Shown: positions 34,579-44,389 of the stretch, piece after piece
How the letters are laid out: each line of letters starts with the position of its first letter
How positions within the stretch are numbered: position 1 is the first letter of the stretch
Source: JAKAFX01 sp049965715
Lineage (GTDB): Archaea; Thermoplasmatota; Thermoplasmata; Thermoplasmatales; Thermoplasmataceae
Assembly (NCBI GenBank): GCA_049965715.1
Contig: JBMFWA010000002.1
Coordinates: 96,484 to 160,483, forward strand
Direction of reading: 5' to 3'
DNA: 64,000 nucleotides
Notes under the pieces: model-generated
Database searches by the model: none
What the model saw: only the letters and a program-made list of their open reading frames with translations
Told to the model about the DNA's origin: nothing
Program-made: the position numbers and the translations under genes

Positions 34579-35589
34579 TTACCAGCCTCTGTTCTGCATT
34601 TTCATTTCGCTGGGGATGTTTTCTATGGCGGTTCCCTGCATGCCCTCAAGCCCCTCTGAAACCTGTCCGATCAGCTCATAATCCTCATAGTTTTCAACCG
34701 CATCGACAATTGCCTTGGCCATCTCGTTCGGGTCCCTGGACTTGAAGATACCACTGCCCACAAACACACCATCCACACCCATCTTCATCATGAGTGCGCC
34801 GTCCGCCGGGGTTGCAATACCTCCTGCCGCGAAATTAACCACCGGCATTCTCCCCTGCGATTTTATCTGCTTCAGGACCTCCAGAATTCCTTTCTGGATA
34901 TCCTCAAGGTTCATTCCGTAATATACACTGCTCGTGTCAACCTTTGATCCTTCACCGTAAAGTTCCTGGGTCAGAAGCTGCCTTTCCGTGAGATATGACT
35001 GTGACATCCTTACCGCCATGTTGAACAGTGCATCGTCATCGCTGTTCCTGACTGCCTGTATTCCGTCATTGACCATCCTGACATGCCTGACTGCCTCGAT
35101 TATGTTACCTGTACCCGCCTCACCCTTTGTTCTGACCATTGCAGCACCCTCAAAGATTCTTCTTGCTGCTTCCGATATGTTTCTTGCCCCGCACACGAAC
35201 GGTATCTTGAACTCTCTCTTGTTGAGATGGAAGAATGGATCTGCGGGTGTCAGTACCTCACTTTCATCAAGCATGTCCACGTTGAGTGCTGAAAGGGTAT
35301 AAGCCTCTGATATGTGTCCTATCCTCACCTTTGCCATGACCGGTATGGTGACTGCATTCATGATCTCCCGGATCTTCATCGGATCAGCCATCCTTGCAAC
35401 GCCACCGGCCGCACGGATATCCGCGGGAACCTTCTCAAGTGCCATGACAGCTACCGCCCCTGCCGCTTCTGCGACCCTTGCCTGTTCAACGGTTGTAACG
35501 TCCATGATCACGCCGCCCTTCGTCATTTTTGCAAATCCATGCTTCAGTAAATCATTACCAGCTTTCAGGGATGATAAATCTATAGGCAT
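34579..35589 (-). CDS. pdxS: Pyridoxal 5'-phosphate synthase subunit PdxS
   Basis: The synthase barrel of the DXP-independent vitamin B6 pathway; uses ribose 5-phosphate, glyceraldehyde 3-phosphate and ammonia from PdxT. The full family pattern is present: GGVIMDV (catalytic region), VMALEKVPADIRAAGGVARM, then NFAAGGIATPADGALMM. The length of about 336 residues is a little longer than usual (~295), with an insert around the LTERQLLTQELYGEGSKV region. ATG 35589 is preferred over 35598; TATA-like CTATTTATAC lies about 30 nt upstream. No pdxT gene is adjacent. Confidence 0.95.
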   Translation of the reverse strand: MPIDLSSLKAGNDLLKHGFAKMTKGGVIMDVTTVEQARVAEAAGAVAVMALEKVPADIRAAGGVARMADPMKIREIMNAVTIPVMAKVRIGHISEAYTLSALNVDMLDESEVLTPADPFFHLNKREFKIPFVCGARNISEAARRIFEGAAMVRTKGEAGTGNIIEAVRHVRMVNDGIQAVRNSDDDALFNMAVRMSQSYLTERQLLTQELYGEGSKVDTSSVYYGMNLEDIQKGILEVLKQIKSQGRMPVVNFAAGGIATPADGALMMKMGVDGVFVGSGIFKSRDPNEMAKAIVDAVENYEDYELIGQVSEGLEGMQGTAIENIPSEMKMQNRGW

Positions 35590-35598
35590 CTTTCTCAA

Positions 35599-35835
35599 CG
35601 CAAAATTGTGAGTGTGTATAAATAGATTTATAATTTCATTCAGATCGTTCTACGAGCAAAAACTGTAATGCCTGCGGTTTGAGCCAGTCCCGTGCGTGCT
35701 CATTTACAGTTCTGCCTGCCCCGTGAACCGTCTCCACCGGACCAATTCTGTAATATATGATGCAGTTATACTCTACAAGTCAGGAGAACCGGTTCACCCG
35801 GAATCAAACAAAAAAATGAAAGTGGATGTTCAATA
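35599..35835. other. Divergent promoter region with an imperfect inverted repeat
   Basis: Between pdxS and the TauE gene. AACTGTAATG at 35661-35670 is matched by CATTTACAGTT at 35701-35711, a 10/11-bp inverted repeat with one bulge around a 30-nt spacer. It could be a regulator site or a structured leader; no function is assigned. Confidence 0.4.
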
Positions 35836-36819
35836 ATGCTGTCTCTCATCTTCACTCTGATAAAGTTTTTGACAATAATATCAGCTGGCATAATCGCAGG
35901 TTTTATCGGTTCCCTCACAGGACTGGGTGGCGGTACAATACTGGTCCCCCTTCTGACATTGTTTTACGGGGTTCCCGTTATCTTTGCCACCGGCGCCAGC
36001 CTGGTGTCAACCATAGCCACCTCCGACGGCTCTGCGAGTGCATACACCCGTGAGAAGATTGCGAATGTCAATTTGAGCATAAGCCTCGAGATTGCAACAA
36101 CTGCAGGTGCCATAGTCGGTTCACTGGTTGCAATTTACATTTATGCACATTCCCTTTCATGGATAATTTACATCGTTTTTGGAATAGTTCTCCTGTTCTC
36201 TCTCATCCCGACCATCAGAAAGATCGCATTCGAAACCCCGAAATTTGTTCCTCCGGATTGGACAACAAAGTTCTTCAAGCTGAGTGGGAGTTATTATGAC
36301 GAAAGACTGAAGAAAAGGGTCGATTATCATGGCGTCAGATGGTACCTGGGCGAATTCATCATGTTCTTTGCTGGTTTTTTCTCCGGACTGCTTGGCATAG
36401 GCAGCGGAGCCCTCAAGGTTCTTGGAATGGACTGGGCACTTAACCTGCCCATGAAGGTGACGACAACCACCAGCAACTTCATGATCGGTATAACGGCTGC
36501 AACCAGCAGCTCCATTTACTGGTATGCGGGATTTATACAGCCTTTCATTGCCGCCTCCACTGCGATCGGAGTACTGATCGGGGCGTACTTTGGTGCGAAG
36601 GTGCTCATCAAGGTAACAAACAAGGACATCAGGTGGATCTTCTTTTCGCTGCTGATGTTCCTTGGGCTTGACATGATTTTCACGGGTTTCAACAAGATCA
36701 ATATCTACATAGTGAGTGTTGACTTCCAGTTTTTCCTCGCAGTTGGCATATCCATAGTACTGATATTCCTTCTTTATGTCCTCATGAAGAAGGGCTATCT
36801 GGGGGTTGAGGAGAAATGA
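35836..36819 (+). CDS. TauE/SafE family membrane transporter
   Basis: A 327-residue permease of the TSUP group with about eight TM helices in two repeats. Glycine-rich signatures are GFIGSLTGLGGGTILVPLL (first repeat) and GFFSGLLGIGSGALKVLG (second repeat). A long cytosolic loop (about residues 125-165) separates the halves. Family members move sulfite, sulfonates or other small organic anions. It is followed by a DUF1634 gene with a 4 bp overlap, a standard pairing for this transporter type. A second TauE gene is at 43.4 kb. Confidence 0.87.
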   Translation: MLSLIFTLIKFLTIISAGIIAGFIGSLTGLGGGTILVPLLTLFYGVPVIFATGASLVSTIATSDGSASAYTREKIANVNLSISLEIATTAGAIVGSLVAIYIYAHSLSWIIYIVFGIVLLFSLIPTIRKIAFETPKFVPPDWTTKFFKLSGSYYDERLKKRVDYHGVRWYLGEFIMFFAGFFSGLLGIGSGALKVLGMDWALNLPMKVTTTTSNFMIGITAATSSSIYWYAGFIQPFIAASTAIGVLIGAYFGAKVLIKVTNKDIRWIFFSLLMFLGLDMIFTGFNKINIYIVSVDFQFFLAVGISIVLIFLLYVLMKKGYLGVEEK

Positions 36820-37214
36820 AAGACTTCGATGATACAATGGTGGTTAGCCATTTCCTGAGGGCTGGTGCGGTTCTCAGTCTGCTTTTCATAGCTGCTGGCG
36901 TCATACTGCTGTTCGTAAGGAACGGGGGCGACGGATACACTCTGGCCCAGATAACAAGCTATTCCTATTCACAGGCTCACAGCATAGACTCCAAAAGCAT
37001 GCCCCTTTCAATGATCCTGCCCGGCATCTTCGATCTTGATGGAATATATTTCATTGCCCTTGGACTCTGGCTGCTCATATTCACAAGCGTGAGCGTGGTT
37101 GTTGTCAGGCTTGTCTGGTTCTCTCAGCAGAGGGACATAAAATTTGTCATAATGACAATCATTGTGCTCTTCAACCTGTTCTTCGCCATGATAGTCGTAC
37201 CATCGATCATTTGA
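36816..37214 (+). CDS. DUF1634 membrane protein
   Basis: A 132-residue protein with three TM helices (about 15-33, 80-100, 110-130). DUF1634 proteins regularly accompany TauE/SafE transporters, and this one overlaps the TauE gene by 4 bp (ATGA). It probably works as a partner subunit; that role is inferred from conserved pairing, not proven. Confidence 0.83.
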   Translation: MKDFDDTMVVSHFLRAGAVLSLLFIAAGVILLFVRNGGDGYTLAQITSYSYSQAHSIDSKSMPLSMILPGIFDLDGIYFIALGLWLLIFTSVSVVVVRLVWFSQQRDIKFVIMTIIVLFNLFFAMIVVPSII

Positions 37215-37362
37215 GCGCTTATTGAATCCTTTGCGACGCCACCACATCTATTTCACTGCAGACGGTGCTTTGTGAAATGCCGCAGCGTGCGGATATTCAG
37301 AATTAGTGGAGAAATACAGTAAATCTTTATTATTGTTGTCGGGATACTTCGGGTGCAGCATT

Positions 37363-38805
37363 ATGCTAAACTTCGAGAGAGTGAAGATACAGTACGAGAA
37401 TCCGGAGGATCGAAAAAAATCTTTTTTGCTGGAGCCCGTCAAGGAGTACACCGATGAGGAGGGTGTCGCTGAGGCGAGCAGATGTTTGGGCTGCAATATC
37501 TGCACTCAGGCCTGCCCTGCAAGCCTTGACATTGGCGGATACATAAAGAGCACCGCCGTAGGGGATCCCGCAGAAACGGTGAGGATTGTGTTTGAAAATC
37601 TGCCTTTTCCTGCAATCATTGGAAGGGTCTGTACACATTTCTGCGAGGATATATGCGTCCTCTATGATACAGGCGGACCTATTGCGATCAGGCACCTGAA
37701 GAGATTTGCTGCTGACAAGTTTGATGATTACGGGAAGATTCTTTCCCTTCCAAAGAGGAATTTCGTTGACAAGAAGATCGCTGTGATCGGTGCCGGACCC
37801 TCCGGCCTTGCTCTTGCTTACTACCTGTCCATACAGGGGCTGAAGGTTACGATTTATGAGGCATTGCCGCAGCTGGGAGGGTTCATGCTTGTCGGGATCC
37901 CAAGATACAGGCTTCCCCAGGAGGTCCTTGACAAGGAGATCGGTTTCATCATATCACAGGGTGTTGAGGTCCATACAAATACCAAAGTGGGTAAGGATAT
38001 TGCTTTCAGCGAGATCATGAACAGTTACGATGCAGTATATATGTCAATCGGCAACCATATGCCGAGGATGACGGGAACGCCCGGAAGCAATGCCAAGAAT
38101 ATATACCATGCCACGGAGTTCCTCAGAAGGGTTGCCCTTGGAGAGAAGATAGATGTGGGAAAGAGCGTCGTCGTTGTGGGAGGAGGATTCACCGCCAACG
38201 ATTCGTCAAGAACCTCGCTCAGACTTGGTGCCGAAAATGTTTACATCATGTACAGGAGAAGGGAGGTTGACAGACCCGGTTATCCGTCGATGAATGCTGA
38301 TGAGGAGATGGAGGAAACCGTTGAGGAAGGTGTGAAATACATGTGGGAGGTCACACCTTTCGAATATACCTCCGAGAACGGAAAGGTTACCGGAGTGAAA
38401 TACTGGCACAACGAAATGGTTATTGAAGGGGGAGGAAGGGCAAAACCAGTCCCAATCAAGGACAAGGTGGAATTCCTCCAGTGCGACACAATCATTGAGG
38501 CGACAGGACAGGAATCTGATTTCTCCTTCATGGGCGATGAATACCTGAGGAAGCTGAGGCTGACTCCCCAGGGACAGGTGATTGTTGACAGGAACGGCAT
38601 GACATCCATCCCCAAGCTTTTCAGCGGCGGGGATTCAACAAACATATCCAGGGACCTCATATCCGCAGTGAGGGATGCTGACACCGCGGTTCTGGGCATA
38701 CTGGAATACCTCAACCTCATGGACAGGATCAGCGACGACAAATGGCTGCCTGTCCTTGACAGATGGAAGAAGTATTCACCCACAGCAGGCAAGAAGATGG
38801 GATGA
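37363..38805 (+). CDS. NAD(P)-dependent flavoprotein, glutamate synthase small-subunit-like
   Basis: A 480-residue protein with an N-terminal Fe-S-type cysteine cluster (CLGCNICTQACP, then CTHFCEDIC) and two dinucleotide folds. FAD binds GAGPSGLALAYYL, and NAD(P)H binds VVGGGFTANDSS, followed by YRRREVDRPGYPS. ATGQ near the end is typical. This is the GltD/NfnL module, which passes electrons between NAD(P)H and a partner. No GltB or NfnS gene is adjacent, so the partner is unknown. The ATG at 37363 follows a TATA-like TAAATCTTTATTAT by about 35 nt; the upstream frame start at 37306 is less likely. Confidence 0.86.
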   Translation: MLNFERVKIQYENPEDRKKSFLLEPVKEYTDEEGVAEASRCLGCNICTQACPASLDIGGYIKSTAVGDPAETVRIVFENLPFPAIIGRVCTHFCEDICVLYDTGGPIAIRHLKRFAADKFDDYGKILSLPKRNFVDKKIAVIGAGPSGLALAYYLSIQGLKVTIYEALPQLGGFMLVGIPRYRLPQEVLDKEIGFIISQGVEVHTNTKVGKDIAFSEIMNSYDAVYMSIGNHMPRMTGTPGSNAKNIYHATEFLRRVALGEKIDVGKSVVVVGGGFTANDSSRTSLRLGAENVYIMYRRREVDRPGYPSMNADEEMEETVEEGVKYMWEVTPFEYTSENGKVTGVKYWHNEMVIEGGGRAKPVPIKDKVEFLQCDTIIEATGQESDFSFMGDEYLRKLRLTPQGQVIVDRNGMTSIPKLFSGGDSTNISRDLISAVRDADTAVLGILEYLNLMDRISDDKWLPVLDRWKKYSPTAGKKMG

Positions 38806-38808
38806 TCC

Positions 38809-40137
38809 TCAGCCGGAGATTGTGTCAAACCCTGCATATGGGACAAGCGGTTCGGGCACTTTGATCTCTGTACCTTCCCTGTTCTGGAAGTTCTCCATGA
38901 TGGCGACAAGTATCCTTGTTGTGGCGAGCGCAGTGCTGTTCAGCGTATGAACGAATTTATGACCGTCTGATGTTCTGTATCTTATGTTAAGGGACCTGGC
39001 CTGATAATCGGTGTTGTTTGACGCAGAAACAACCTCCCTGAACCTTCCCTGTGACGGGAACCATGCCTCTATATCATATTTCTTTGAGTTCAGCACACTC
39101 AGTTCACCGGAACAGAAGTTTATGACCCGGTATGAGAGACCAAGAGACTGAATAAGCTGCTCGGAATTCCTCAGCAGTTCCTCGTGGAAATCCCTGGATT
39201 TCTCTGGCTCACAGAATATGAACTGCTCAACCTTGTTGAAGTTGTGGACCCTGAATATTCCCTTGGTGTCCTTCCCGTGGGCTCCCGCCTCCTTCCTGAA
39301 GCACGGGGAGAATCCGGCTATCCTCAGCGGAAGTTCCTGGGGCGACAGTATCTCGTTTGAGATCATCGCGGCTATGGGATGTTCGCTGGTGGAAATAAGA
39401 TAGAGGTCCTCTCCCTCAATCTTGTAAAGGGATTCCCTGAAGGTCTCCATGTCTGTGGCCTTCGACATGCTCTCATAATTCATCATGAGGGGCGGCTCGA
39501 CAACGTTGAATCCCCTGTCCGATAGAAAATCCACACCGTAGTTGATCAGTGCAAGCTCGAGCTTGAAAAGCCTGCCCTTGAGGTAATAGAACCTGGAACC
39601 TGCCACTCTTCCAGCAGTCTCAAGATCAACGAGCCCCAGCTTCTCCTGGAGATCCACATGGCTCATTGGCCTGTAATCAATCACCCTGTATTTTCCCTGT
39701 CCGTTTGTCGCCTTCAGGAAGGCTTCCACATCCTCTCCATATACGGAAGCCGTGCCACTGAACTTCATGAAAGGGTTATTCTCGTCGCCCTTGCAGATCG
39801 GAACGGATTCGTCTATCAGGTTGGGGATCTGCTTGAGCACCTGATCCCTTTCTGCCTCGACAATTTTAAGTTCAGCCTCATTGGATTCAATAAGGGCACT
39901 GGTGCTGGCCACGTTTTCCTTGATTGGCGCAACATCCATCCCATCCTTCACCATCCTGGATATTCTCATTGAGAGTTCATTCTTCTCGTGCTTAAGATCG
40001 TTTACCTCCTTCAGCAGCTCTCTCCATTTCCTGTCGAGTATGAAGAATTTGTCTAGAAGGTCCTTTCCGAATCCCCTGGCTTCGCAGGAAGAATAAAAGA
40101 GTTCAGGCTTCTCTCTCAGGAGTTTTACGTCTATCAT
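38809..40137 (-). CDS. serS: Seryl-tRNA synthetase
   Basis: Charges tRNA-Ser. It is the common bacterial/eukaryal type of SerRS, not the rare methanogen type: an N-terminal coiled coil (about residues 25-105, LLKEVNDLKHEKNELSMRI), a class II core with motif 2 GFSPCFRKEAGAHGKD and FRVHNFNKVEQF, and motif 3 near TSDGHKFVHTLNSTALATTRIL. The length of 442 residues is normal. It converges on the GltD-like gene, with stops 3 bp apart. Confidence 0.95.
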   Translation of the reverse strand: MIDVKLLREKPELFYSSCEARGFGKDLLDKFFILDRKWRELLKEVNDLKHEKNELSMRISRMVKDGMDVAPIKENVASTSALIESNEAELKIVEAERDQVLKQIPNLIDESVPICKGDENNPFMKFSGTASVYGEDVEAFLKATNGQGKYRVIDYRPMSHVDLQEKLGLVDLETAGRVAGSRFYYLKGRLFKLELALINYGVDFLSDRGFNVVEPPLMMNYESMSKATDMETFRESLYKIEGEDLYLISTSEHPIAAMISNEILSPQELPLRIAGFSPCFRKEAGAHGKDTKGIFRVHNFNKVEQFIFCEPEKSRDFHEELLRNSEQLIQSLGLSYRVINFCSGELSVLNSKKYDIEAWFPSQGRFREVVSASNNTDYQARSLNIRYRTSDGHKFVHTLNSTALATTRILVAIMENFQNREGTEIKVPEPLVPYAGFDTISG

Positions 40138-40178
40138 AGACGGAAGATAAAAAAGGTTGATATTAAACTATACGAATT

Positions 40179-40844
40179 TCAGATGCTTGAATAGGGCACG
40201 CCCATGTCGTCCTCGCTGTCAACCTCGTTTCCGCGATATTCGCTGAGCCCCCTGGTTGCTCTTGTGACTGTGGGCGTGTTCCTGCTGCTCCTGAAGCTGT
40301 TTATTTCAGAGTTCCTGTTGAGCGACTGCATCATGGTGACCTCGTGGGATTTCATGTAGCTGACACTGCCTCCGACGTAGCTGAATGTGAGGAGCTCTAT
40401 CATGGCTCCGGGAACCAGAACTGCGAATGTCTTGATGATACCATAGCTTGTGTACATATCCGTGAGGAGGTTGGAAGCCGCCATGAGCTTGGAGGATGAT
40501 ATTGTGAGGACTCCCTGCGAGAAATATGTTGAGGCGAATGCAAGCGGCCCGGACTTAAATGGAAGAAGTGCGAAGGTGACAAGTATTATTGCTGATATCG
40601 TAACCATGGATGATATCAGTCCCTTGGTTCCGTCACCGGATCTTCTTCCTGATACATAGCCTGCAACTCCAGGGCCCAGTATGGGTATCCACCAGAGCAG
40701 AAAAGTCAGTATGAGTGAGAAATATATTCCCTTGGTCTGTGAGTAAAGCAGCGCGTTTTTGAGCCCGTCCTGTTGCTGGTATTTCCGGTATGATTTACGC
40801 GTGGCCTTTTCCGTGAACCTGTTTGTGGTGGTAAACCTTTCCAT
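40179..40844 (-). CDS. Hypothetical membrane protein (221 aa)
   Basis: Family not recognised. It has a basic cytosolic start (about 35 residues), then three hydrophobic helices: ILTFLLWWIPILGPGVAGYV with a small-residue turn, SSMVTISAIILVTFALLPF, and IIKTFAVLVPGAMIELLTF. Its Ser/Arg-rich tail (about 65 residues) is likely disordered. The GPGVAGYVSGRRSGDG segment resembles the DUF5518-like glycine motif of small archaeal membrane proteins, but I do not claim it. Monocistronic. Confidence 0.7.
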   Translation of the reverse strand: MERFTTTNRFTEKATRKSYRKYQQQDGLKNALLYSQTKGIYFSLILTFLLWWIPILGPGVAGYVSGRRSGDGTKGLISSMVTISAIILVTFALLPFKSGPLAFASTYFSQGVLTISSSKLMAASNLLTDMYTSYGIIKTFAVLVPGAMIELLTFSYVGGSVSYMKSHEVTMMQSLNRNSEINSFRSSRNTPTVTRATRGLSEYRGNEVDSEDDMGVPYSSI

Positions 40845-40915
40845 GTTAGTCAGACAATATTAAGCTAAATAGATATTTAAAGTTATCCTAAAAATTATTG
40901 GAAAATTGGATGTTA

Positions 40916-42130
40916 TTATGCACCATATTTTTCGGCTCTGTCTGACAACCCCATAAGTAGGGTCATAAGGTCCGAACTCCTGATCTTCAGGCTTCCATGT
41001 GATGCGGTTACCTCGTCGAAGTGGGTGACTCCATCCATCCTCATTCCATTTGTTGCGATCACCAGTGGAACTGGATCTCCTGAATGCTCCTTCAGCACGC
41101 AGGGAGTGCTGTGATCGCCCGTCACCGCCACGAGAATTTCGTCCAGCTTAGGTATGATCTGGGCAAAGGCCCTGTCCGACCATTCTATGACCTTCCTCTT
41201 GAGATCAGGGTTCCCATCATGCCCGGCCACATCGGGTGCCTTTATGTTAACGAGTACAAAGTCCCTGGTTTCCAGTGCCTCCAGAGCTGTTCTGATCTTT
41301 CCCACATAATCCGTATTTACGGTTCCGGTTGCACCAGCAAATTTCACAACATCCATTCCCGCGAGATCACATATTCCGGCTATCATTGGTATTCCGACAA
41401 CGCACCCTGCCTTCATTGAATATTTTTCCCCGAATTTTTTGAGAGATGGAGCCTTCCCGGCACCCCTCAGCAGAAGCTCGTTGGCAGGAAGATCGCCCCT
41501 CTCTGATCTCTTAATGTTGAAGGGATGCAAATCAAGAATTTTTCTCGCTTCAGACAGGTAATGGTTCAGGACCTCTGCGGTGTGACTGGCTTCAGGATCA
41601 AGTGGCGATATCTCATGAGACGGTTTGCCGGTTTCATGAGGATCAGAATCGCTGATTCTATCAGAGAGGTTATCACCGCTCATCACCAGAGCTGCCCTGT
41701 GCTCCACGCCAGGCTTTACCGAAAATTTCACTCCGTCAAGTTCCATGGAAATGGCTTCGCACAGCTCACTAGTTGGTTCGCTGATTCTGCCTGCCCTCCT
41801 GTCCTGGATTATTCCATTCCTGTCCCTGTATGCAAAATTTGCCCTGAATGCTATGTCTCCCGCCTTCACCTTCATGCCAAGTCCCATTGCCTCAAACGGA
41901 CCTCTTCCCGTATAGACTTCCTCAGGGTTATATCCGAGTATTGACAGGTGCGAAGTGTCTGAACCCGGCCTCACTCCCTCCCTTATGGGGAACATGAGAC
42001 CATTGACGCCATGACTTGCAAGATAGTTCAGGTTCGGCCTGTAAGCTGCCTGCAGTCCAGTATCGCCGTTGAGAGATTCGTTCGGTCTGTCTCCAAGACC
42101 GTCCATTATTATGAGCAGAATCTTCTTCAT
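40916..42130 (-). CDS. apgM: 2,3-bisphosphoglycerate-independent phosphoglycerate mutase (archaeal type)
   Basis: Interconverts 3- and 2-phosphoglycerate. It is an alkaline-phosphatase superfamily enzyme of 404 residues, the archaeal ApgM length. The metal/catalytic start is LLIIMDGLGDRP, with SDTSHLSILGYNPEEVYTGRGPFE next; late metal ligands are in APDVAGHDG and VTGDHSTPC. The order matches archaeal ApgM rather than the longer bacterial iPGM. Monocistronic. Confidence 0.94.
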   Translation of the reverse strand: MKKILLIIMDGLGDRPNESLNGDTGLQAAYRPNLNYLASHGVNGLMFPIREGVRPGSDTSHLSILGYNPEEVYTGRGPFEAMGLGMKVKAGDIAFRANFAYRDRNGIIQDRRAGRISEPTSELCEAISMELDGVKFSVKPGVEHRAALVMSGDNLSDRISDSDPHETGKPSHEISPLDPEASHTAEVLNHYLSEARKILDLHPFNIKRSERGDLPANELLLRGAGKAPSLKKFGEKYSMKAGCVVGIPMIAGICDLAGMDVVKFAGATGTVNTDYVGKIRTALEALETRDFVLVNIKAPDVAGHDGNPDLKRKVIEWSDRAFAQIIPKLDEILVAVTGDHSTPCVLKEHSGDPVPLVIATNGMRMDGVTHFDEVTASHGSLKIRSSDLMTLLMGLSDRAEKYGA

Positions 42131-42342
42131 GGCTGAATATGGAAAGGAGGCAATAAAACCTTAGCATTATCCAACTCCTCCAATTAACAAAGCATAAACC
42201 TCTAGTTACTCCATTGCTCCAAGTGTGCATGTCCGTCTGGACTATCTCCTTTTGTCATTTCCCATATTTGCCTGCCAGTACCGGTTTCCGTAAAGCGTCT
42301 GCGGAGGGTGCGTCATATCTGCTGTAAAATTGAATCTTTTAT

Positions 42343-43149
42343 TTAGAAAAATTGTTGCTCAAATATGTTTTCTCTCATTTTTTCCTGAAGAAAAGAGTCC
42401 CTGGAGAAGATATAATAATCTTTTCCTGTTCTGAAGTCAACAGCAACGAACCCATGAGCGAAGAGAAACCTCATGACTTTTTCGCTTGAGTCTCTCCACC
42501 TAATTGCCTGCTCCATGCTGCTTTCTCTGACAGCCCTGAAGTTTCCGGGAACGTAAACCCTGACTGCGGATTCATTCATACCAATTATCTGGAGATCTCC
42601 TTTAATATTGCCAGTCCTGTCTAGTATGGTTGTTCCGCTGTCATCAATCTCAGGCCTTTCATAATCTATCCAGAGTTCAGCAACAAGCCTGTCGCTTCTC
42701 ATTCCAGAATTTATTCTGTCCTCCATCCTGCCATAGAAATTATTGATATATGTTCTGGCAAACGCACCTATCTTGTGAATGTTGAATCCTGCATTCATAG
42801 ACATTAGGGGATCATATGTCCATGCAACCAGGTCGTAACCCTGCTTCCTGGCCCACTCCTTCTGGTACATCTTCAGCTGATAGCCTATGCCAGAGTACTT
42901 CCTGTTTTCAAGAACACCGGTCATGTGGGAATAGAAATAGTTGTGATTCTTTCGCCTTCCGGGGAATCCGAAACTCATACCTATCAGCGCTTCTCCGTCG
43001 TATGCTCCTATGACTGTTCCACCATGGAACTTCATTGCGACTGCAATGTCTTTAATGAGTCCGTCAAGATTTTCAAACCCCCATGCGGATTTTATAATCG
43101 GAACTATACCATTTATTGCATCTGGATCTGATACCTCGGCAATGCGCAT
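42343..43149 (-). CDS. GNAT-like predicted acetyltransferase (COG3375-type)
   Basis: A 269-residue protein with a GNAT-like N-terminal domain. VIGAYDGEALIGMSFGFPG strands, an HMTGVLENRKYSGIGYQLKMYQKEWA helix where the acetyl-CoA loop (R-K-Y-S-G-I-G) sits, and WTYDPLMSMNAGFNIHKIGA, the diagnostic block of this subgroup. The C-terminal half has mixed structure. The biological acceptor is unknown. Start codon at 43149 or 43155. Confidence 0.78.
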   Translation of the reverse strand: MRIAEVSDPDAINGIVPIIKSAWGFENLDGLIKDIAVAMKFHGGTVIGAYDGEALIGMSFGFPGRRKNHNYFYSHMTGVLENRKYSGIGYQLKMYQKEWARKQGYDLVAWTYDPLMSMNAGFNIHKIGAFARTYINNFYGRMEDRINSGMRSDRLVAELWIDYERPEIDDSGTTILDRTGNIKGDLQIIGMNESAVRVYVPGNFRAVRESSMEQAIRWRDSSEKVMRFLFAHGFVAVDFRTGKDYYIFSRDSFLQEKMRENIFEQQFF

Positions 43150-43355
43150 ATACATATATGGCCAATATTCTGTTAAGCCTTATCCCTAACAGGCCCGGTT
43201 GGGCACAAGCGCCCGGAAAACTAATATTGTATGTCATAGCATAACGTTTTATTTCCAGAAACTCCTTATAAATAAACTATTCTTGTTCCTGTCAGACTCT
43301 TTAAGCGAAGTAGCAGGAAGCTAGCAGGCAGATTCACATGCTGCTGGCGTGAGCT

Positions 43356-44201
43356 TCACAGGAAGCTTGCAACTGACATGGATATGGAAAGAGCCCCAAA
43401 GAACATCACGATGTAGCTCTGGTACGATCTGAGTTTCCTGAAACTCATCTCGGCAGATATAATTGCGCCAAAGAATCCGCCTATGGCGGCGCCCACAAGC
43501 AGTGGCACAAGCAGGATCAGGCTGGTTACCCCAAATCCTGCCTTAAGAAAATGAACGGAAGCGCCTACTGCAGAGGTCAACACCATTGTCACAAGAACTG
43601 TGGAAAATGCCACTTTCGGATGAACATGCTTGATTGATGCCAGGAAAGTTCCGACCACGGCTCCTATGCCTACGCCAAACAGCCCCGATATGAGGCCCGC
43701 AACCAGCGATACCGGTTTAAGAAAACTGTAATCGACTCTGGTGCTTTCGTCCTGTTTATTTTCCACGGACTTCCTGTACTCAGAGAAAGATTTCTTGAGA
43801 TAATCCTTTTTGGCGTTTCTGGAAATTTCAGTTTTCATGGAGATGAATGAGAAAAATCCTATGCAGACAACTGCAATCCCGAAAAACAGTTTGAATATTG
43901 CAAGAACGATGAAGAAGCTCAGAACTGATCCAATCACGGCACCTATCACTGCTGGAATCCCGATCTTTCTGAACAGGCCCGGATCAATCGACCCTTTCTC
44001 GCTATTCACTGCGGAACCTGCAGATGTGCTGGCTATAATGGTCAGCAGACTTAATCCTCCTGCAGTGACCGGGTCTATTCTAAGCCAGAACAGAAATATA
44101 AGCATTAGGAACACGCCGCCACCGATACCGGCAATGTTCCCGATGATTCCTATGGCAAGTGCCGAAACAAGAAGCAGTACCGCCTCAAGGAGCATCATCA
44201 T
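43356..44201 (-). CDS. TauE/SafE family membrane transporter (second copy)
   Basis: A 281-residue TSUP permease with eight expected TM helices. Repeat signatures are GNIAGIGGGVFLMLIFLFW and GLISGLFGVGIGAVVGTFL. A charged loop of about 40 residues joins the halves. It has no DUF1634 partner, and its sequence differs clearly from the copy at 35.8 kb, so it is not a recent duplicate. It may carry sulfite or a similar anion; the substrate is unknown. Confidence 0.85.
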   Translation of the reverse strand: MMMLLEAVLLLVSALAIGIIGNIAGIGGGVFLMLIFLFWLRIDPVTAGGLSLLTIIASTSAGSAVNSEKGSIDPGLFRKIGIPAVIGAVIGSVLSFFIVLAIFKLFFGIAVVCIGFFSFISMKTEISRNAKKDYLKKSFSEYRKSVENKQDESTRVDYSFLKPVSLVAGLISGLFGVGIGAVVGTFLASIKHVHPKVAFSTVLVTMVLTSAVGASVHFLKAGFGVTSLILLVPLLVGAAIGGFFGAIISAEMSFRKLRSYQSYIVMFFGALSISMSVASFL

Positions 44202-44389
44202 GTCCTGGTGAATACCTACTTTGCTTATTAGACCATTGCAAATTTTCCTGCATTATTTGAGTTTCGGAAAGTGAACTGAACTAGATCAGCTCTGTTCCGC
44301 AGGATCAATGTGATTTCAAGGTTCCTTTCATGCCCCGATCTAAAAAACTTTATGGTGAAATTATATGGATAGTCGGCATTGAGATTATT

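Noticed and set aside
36157..36837. 226-codon minus-strand frame
   Set aside because: Shadow of the TauE gene: no start site, and the TauE frame has clear TM repeats and motifs.
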